A DNA stretch of 50,353 nucleotides from an uncultured Neisseriaceae bacterium (GTDB taxonomy: Bacteria > Pseudomonadota > Gammaproteobacteria > Burkholderiales > Neisseriaceae), in the NCBI GenBank assembly GCA_945267035.1, contig CALYOS010000015.1, positions 1-50,353 of the forward strand. Direction: 5' to 3'. The notes beneath the pieces were generated by a model, which saw nothing but the letters and a program-made list of their open reading frames with translations, was not told the DNA's origin and ran no database searches. Positions 48,406 to 50,353 of the stretch are shown piece by piece (within the stretch, counting starts at the first letter, position 1; each line of letters starts with the position of its first letter). Made by a program: the position numbers and the translations under genes.

Positions 48406-49635
48406 ATGCACATCTCAATTATGAAAAATTCGCTCGTAATTCCAAAAAATCAGCTCAACCTTGCTTTAATTATTACCGTGTTTATAACTGGTGCTCTGGC
48501 ATTTGTACAAGTTTATTCAATCCAATCTATTTTACCAGTATTGATGCAGGAATTTCATGCTAGTGCGGCAGCGATTGGTTCTACTGTGGGTGCCACAATC
48601 TTTGCCGTGTCGATTATGTCTCCCTTTATGGGAATGATTTCAGATGCATTAGGGCGTAAAGCATTTATTGTTGGCTCCATCATGTTTATCGCAATACCGA
48701 CGATGTTGATGTCTGTGGTCAGCGGCATTGAGATGCTATGGTGGTTGCGGTTTACGCAGGGGTTGGCGGTACCAGGTATTACGGTTGTGCTATTGGCGTA
48801 TATTGGAGAAGAGTTTAGCGGCGCAAATCGTGTTCGATTGATGACCTTCTTTGTTTCCGGAACGGTATTAGGTGGATTTCTTGGCCGCTTTATTTTGGGA
48901 TATTTAACTGAGTTGATGAGCTGGCGCCATGGTTTTGTCGTGATGGGGCTCATCAGTTTGTTAGGAGCAATTTTGGTGTGGTATAACCTGCCCAAATCAC
49001 AACATTTCAATGCCAAACCGCAAATATCTACCGCTTTAATTACTTTGTGGCATCACTTGCATAATCGTTATATTCTCGCAGCCTGTGCATTAGGTTTTTG
49101 CGTTCTTTTCTCTTTAGTGGGTTGTTTTACTTATATTAATCTGTATCTGGATCAACCACCTTATGATTTATCCAGTGCTCAATTAGCAGATATTTTTGCG
49201 GTCTATCTGCTCGGTATGATTATTACACCGCTTTCAGCACGCTTGATTGTGAGATTTGGCACTAATTTTACTGTGTTTTTAGCGATGAGTTTGTCGATTA
49301 TCGGTATGCTGATGACTTTGCTGCATCCGTTATGGCTGATTGTGCTGGCACTTGCATTAATGAGCAGTGGTATTTTTATTACTCAGTCTGCAACCATTAG
49401 TTACATCTCCTCCAATGTCAGTGAAGGTCGATCTCTTGCATCCGGTTTATATTATATGGTTTATTATGCCGGAGGTTTCTGTGGGGCATGGCTTTGTGGT
49501 CATGCGTTTGAACATGGTGGCTGGTTTATGACCACCATCGCTTTGGTTGCGGTGCAGTTATTTGCAGTGATTATTGGTGGTGTTTTATTGAGAAAGCCGG
49601 ATGCGTCACCCAGCCAATCATCAATAAAACAATAA
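48406..49635 (+). CDS. Major facilitator superfamily exporter
   Basis: 409 residues with 12 membrane segments. The loop 2-3 motif reads GMISDALGRKAFIVG (about 77-91), and the drug/H+ antiporter style continues with RFTQGLAVPGITVVLLAYIG and a mid-protein hydrophilic loop (about 195-215). It resembles YnfM/arabinose-efflux-type transporters. The substrate is unknown. An alternative ATG lies at 48421. Neither start has a good ribosome site. Isolated, with long non-coding DNA on both sides. Confidence 0.9.
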   Translation: MHISIMKNSLVIPKNQLNLALIITVFITGALAFVQVYSIQSILPVLMQEFHASAAAIGSTVGATIFAVSIMSPFMGMISDALGRKAFIVGSIMFIAIPTMLMSVVSGIEMLWWLRFTQGLAVPGITVVLLAYIGEEFSGANRVRLMTFFVSGTVLGGFLGRFILGYLTELMSWRHGFVVMGLISLLGAILVWYNLPKSQHFNAKPQISTALITLWHHLHNRYILAACALGFCVLFSLVGCFTYINLYLDQPPYDLSSAQLADIFAVYLLGMIITPLSARLIVRFGTNFTVFLAMSLSIIGMLMTLLHPLWLIVLALALMSSGIFITQSATISYISSNVSEGRSLASGLYYMVYYAGGFCGAWLCGHAFEHGGWFMTTIALVAVQLFAVIIGGVLLRKPDASPSQSSIKQ

Positions 49636-50353
49636 AGATTCTTTAAATGGGTAAACTGAATAAGTGGTTTAGTCCATGTGATAAAGCTTGCGCAGCTTCA
49701 GCACGGATTTGCATGGGAAGGGCAGAGCATGAGGCTGATGCTCAAACATGTAAAGAATAAGGATATGTACCAACGTAGACAAAGCTAGCCCTCATCCTTT
49801 TTATACACCAGAAGCAGCAAACGCAGGAAATCCGTCATTAATCAAAATAATCACTTAGACAAATGGAAAAATCTTAAAAATTCATTAAACTAAGCTATTG
49901 TTTAAAGAAAGAATTATCGATAAGTTATTATGTTGATCGAATTTTTGAAATTAGGTCTTATTGTTCTGGTAGCAAATCTCATTGAAGAATTAAATGATGT
50001 TGGGGATTTAACCCACTAAGGATTATTGTAGAATAAAGATTGATTGTATAAATCGATTAAGAAACAGCTCAGGTAAACCTTTTTATGCTAAAGAATTTAA
50101 AAACGCAGAGTTTTTAATATGATAATTTCCTGTCAACAAAGTAGAATGAGTTCAAAATATTTCTGGTTATGCAACGATAATATTTCACATCAGGCAGATT
50201 ATCCTTAATCGTATTTCAGTTTAGGGTATTACTTCAATCACTAATTAATCATCAAAACAACCTAAATGTGAAATAAAAGGGTTTTTTAGGTTCAAACCTG
50301 ATAACTAAAAACTATGATTATGATAACGTGATTCAAAGCTCTACACAGAGGAA
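49636..50353. other. Non-coding right end of the window
   Basis: About 720 nt. Just after the MFS stop, a 37-codon frame (49647-49760) contains four cysteines but has no ribosome site. There is a small hairpin GAGCAT-7nt-ATGCTC at about 49725. The rest is AT-rich and shows no gene, terminator or repeat to me. Confidence 0.4.

Noticed and set aside
49647-49760. 37-codon frame with four cysteines after the MFS gene
   Set aside because: No Shine-Dalgarno and no known relative. Mentioned only in connection with the Cys-rich frame upstream.

Overview
The window reads as chromosome of a low-GC member of the Neisseriaceae (Betaproteobacteria). The grounds are the pilMNOPQ-aroK-aroB cluster, the hemC-hemD-hemX-hemY-hemE block, the gmk-rpoZ-spoT and rpsU-yqeY-dnaG-rpoD blocks, and the Neisseria-like style of the pilus and aminotransferase proteins. 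The AT-rich composition, and a gammaproteobacterial-looking gene scrap at the left end, would suit a gut-associated genus such as Snodgrassella. That is inference from memory of the families, not a database result.

Layout. 1-2056 is an accessory scar: a frameshifted membrane-protein gene, a SUKH-like immunity gene preceded by the last codons of a probable polymorphic toxin, an orphan C-terminal fragment, and a decayed bamD-like fragment. 2057-4885 holds ppx-corA and a CAT-anticodon tRNA, all on the minus strand. 4990-9933 is the macromolecular-synthesis operon (rpsU-yqeY-dnaG-rpoD) with a strong promoter and an unusual structured leader carrying a 19-codon micro-ORF. 9971-13372 is gmk-rpoZ-spoT. 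13539-16452 (plus strand) holds pyrG, a DUF3465 protein and an HdeD-like protein. 16633-25914 (minus strand) holds tyrB, trmB, aroB, aroK and pilQPONM. 26054-41798 (plus strand) holds ponA, ppk2, proA, htpX, argD-cobB, the hem block and cls. 42566-47261 (minus strand) holds a TRIC-type channel, rsuA, an NhaD/CitMHS-type transporter, a DUF1415 protein and lrp. 48406-49635 is an MFS exporter standing alone in long AT-rich non-coding DNA.

How the genes work together. Most of the window is core information processing (sigma-70, primase, omega, S21, tRNA), nucleotide supply (gmk, pyrG), the (p)ppGpp stress response (spoT), polyphosphate turnover (ppx, ppk2), the haem pathway from porphobilinogen to coproporphyrinogen III, the shikimate pathway, proline and arginine synthesis, cell-wall and phospholipid synthesis, and type IV pilus assembly. 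The accessory signal is concentrated in the first 2 kb and in the gene-poor stretches at 41.8-42.5 kb and 47.3-48.4 kb.

I see no CRISPR array, insertion sequence, integrase, rRNA operon or replication origin, and no obvious complete novel system. The strongest candidates for something new are the rpsU leader with its micro-ORF, the toxin/immunity scar, and the small Cys-rich ORF near the MFS gene.
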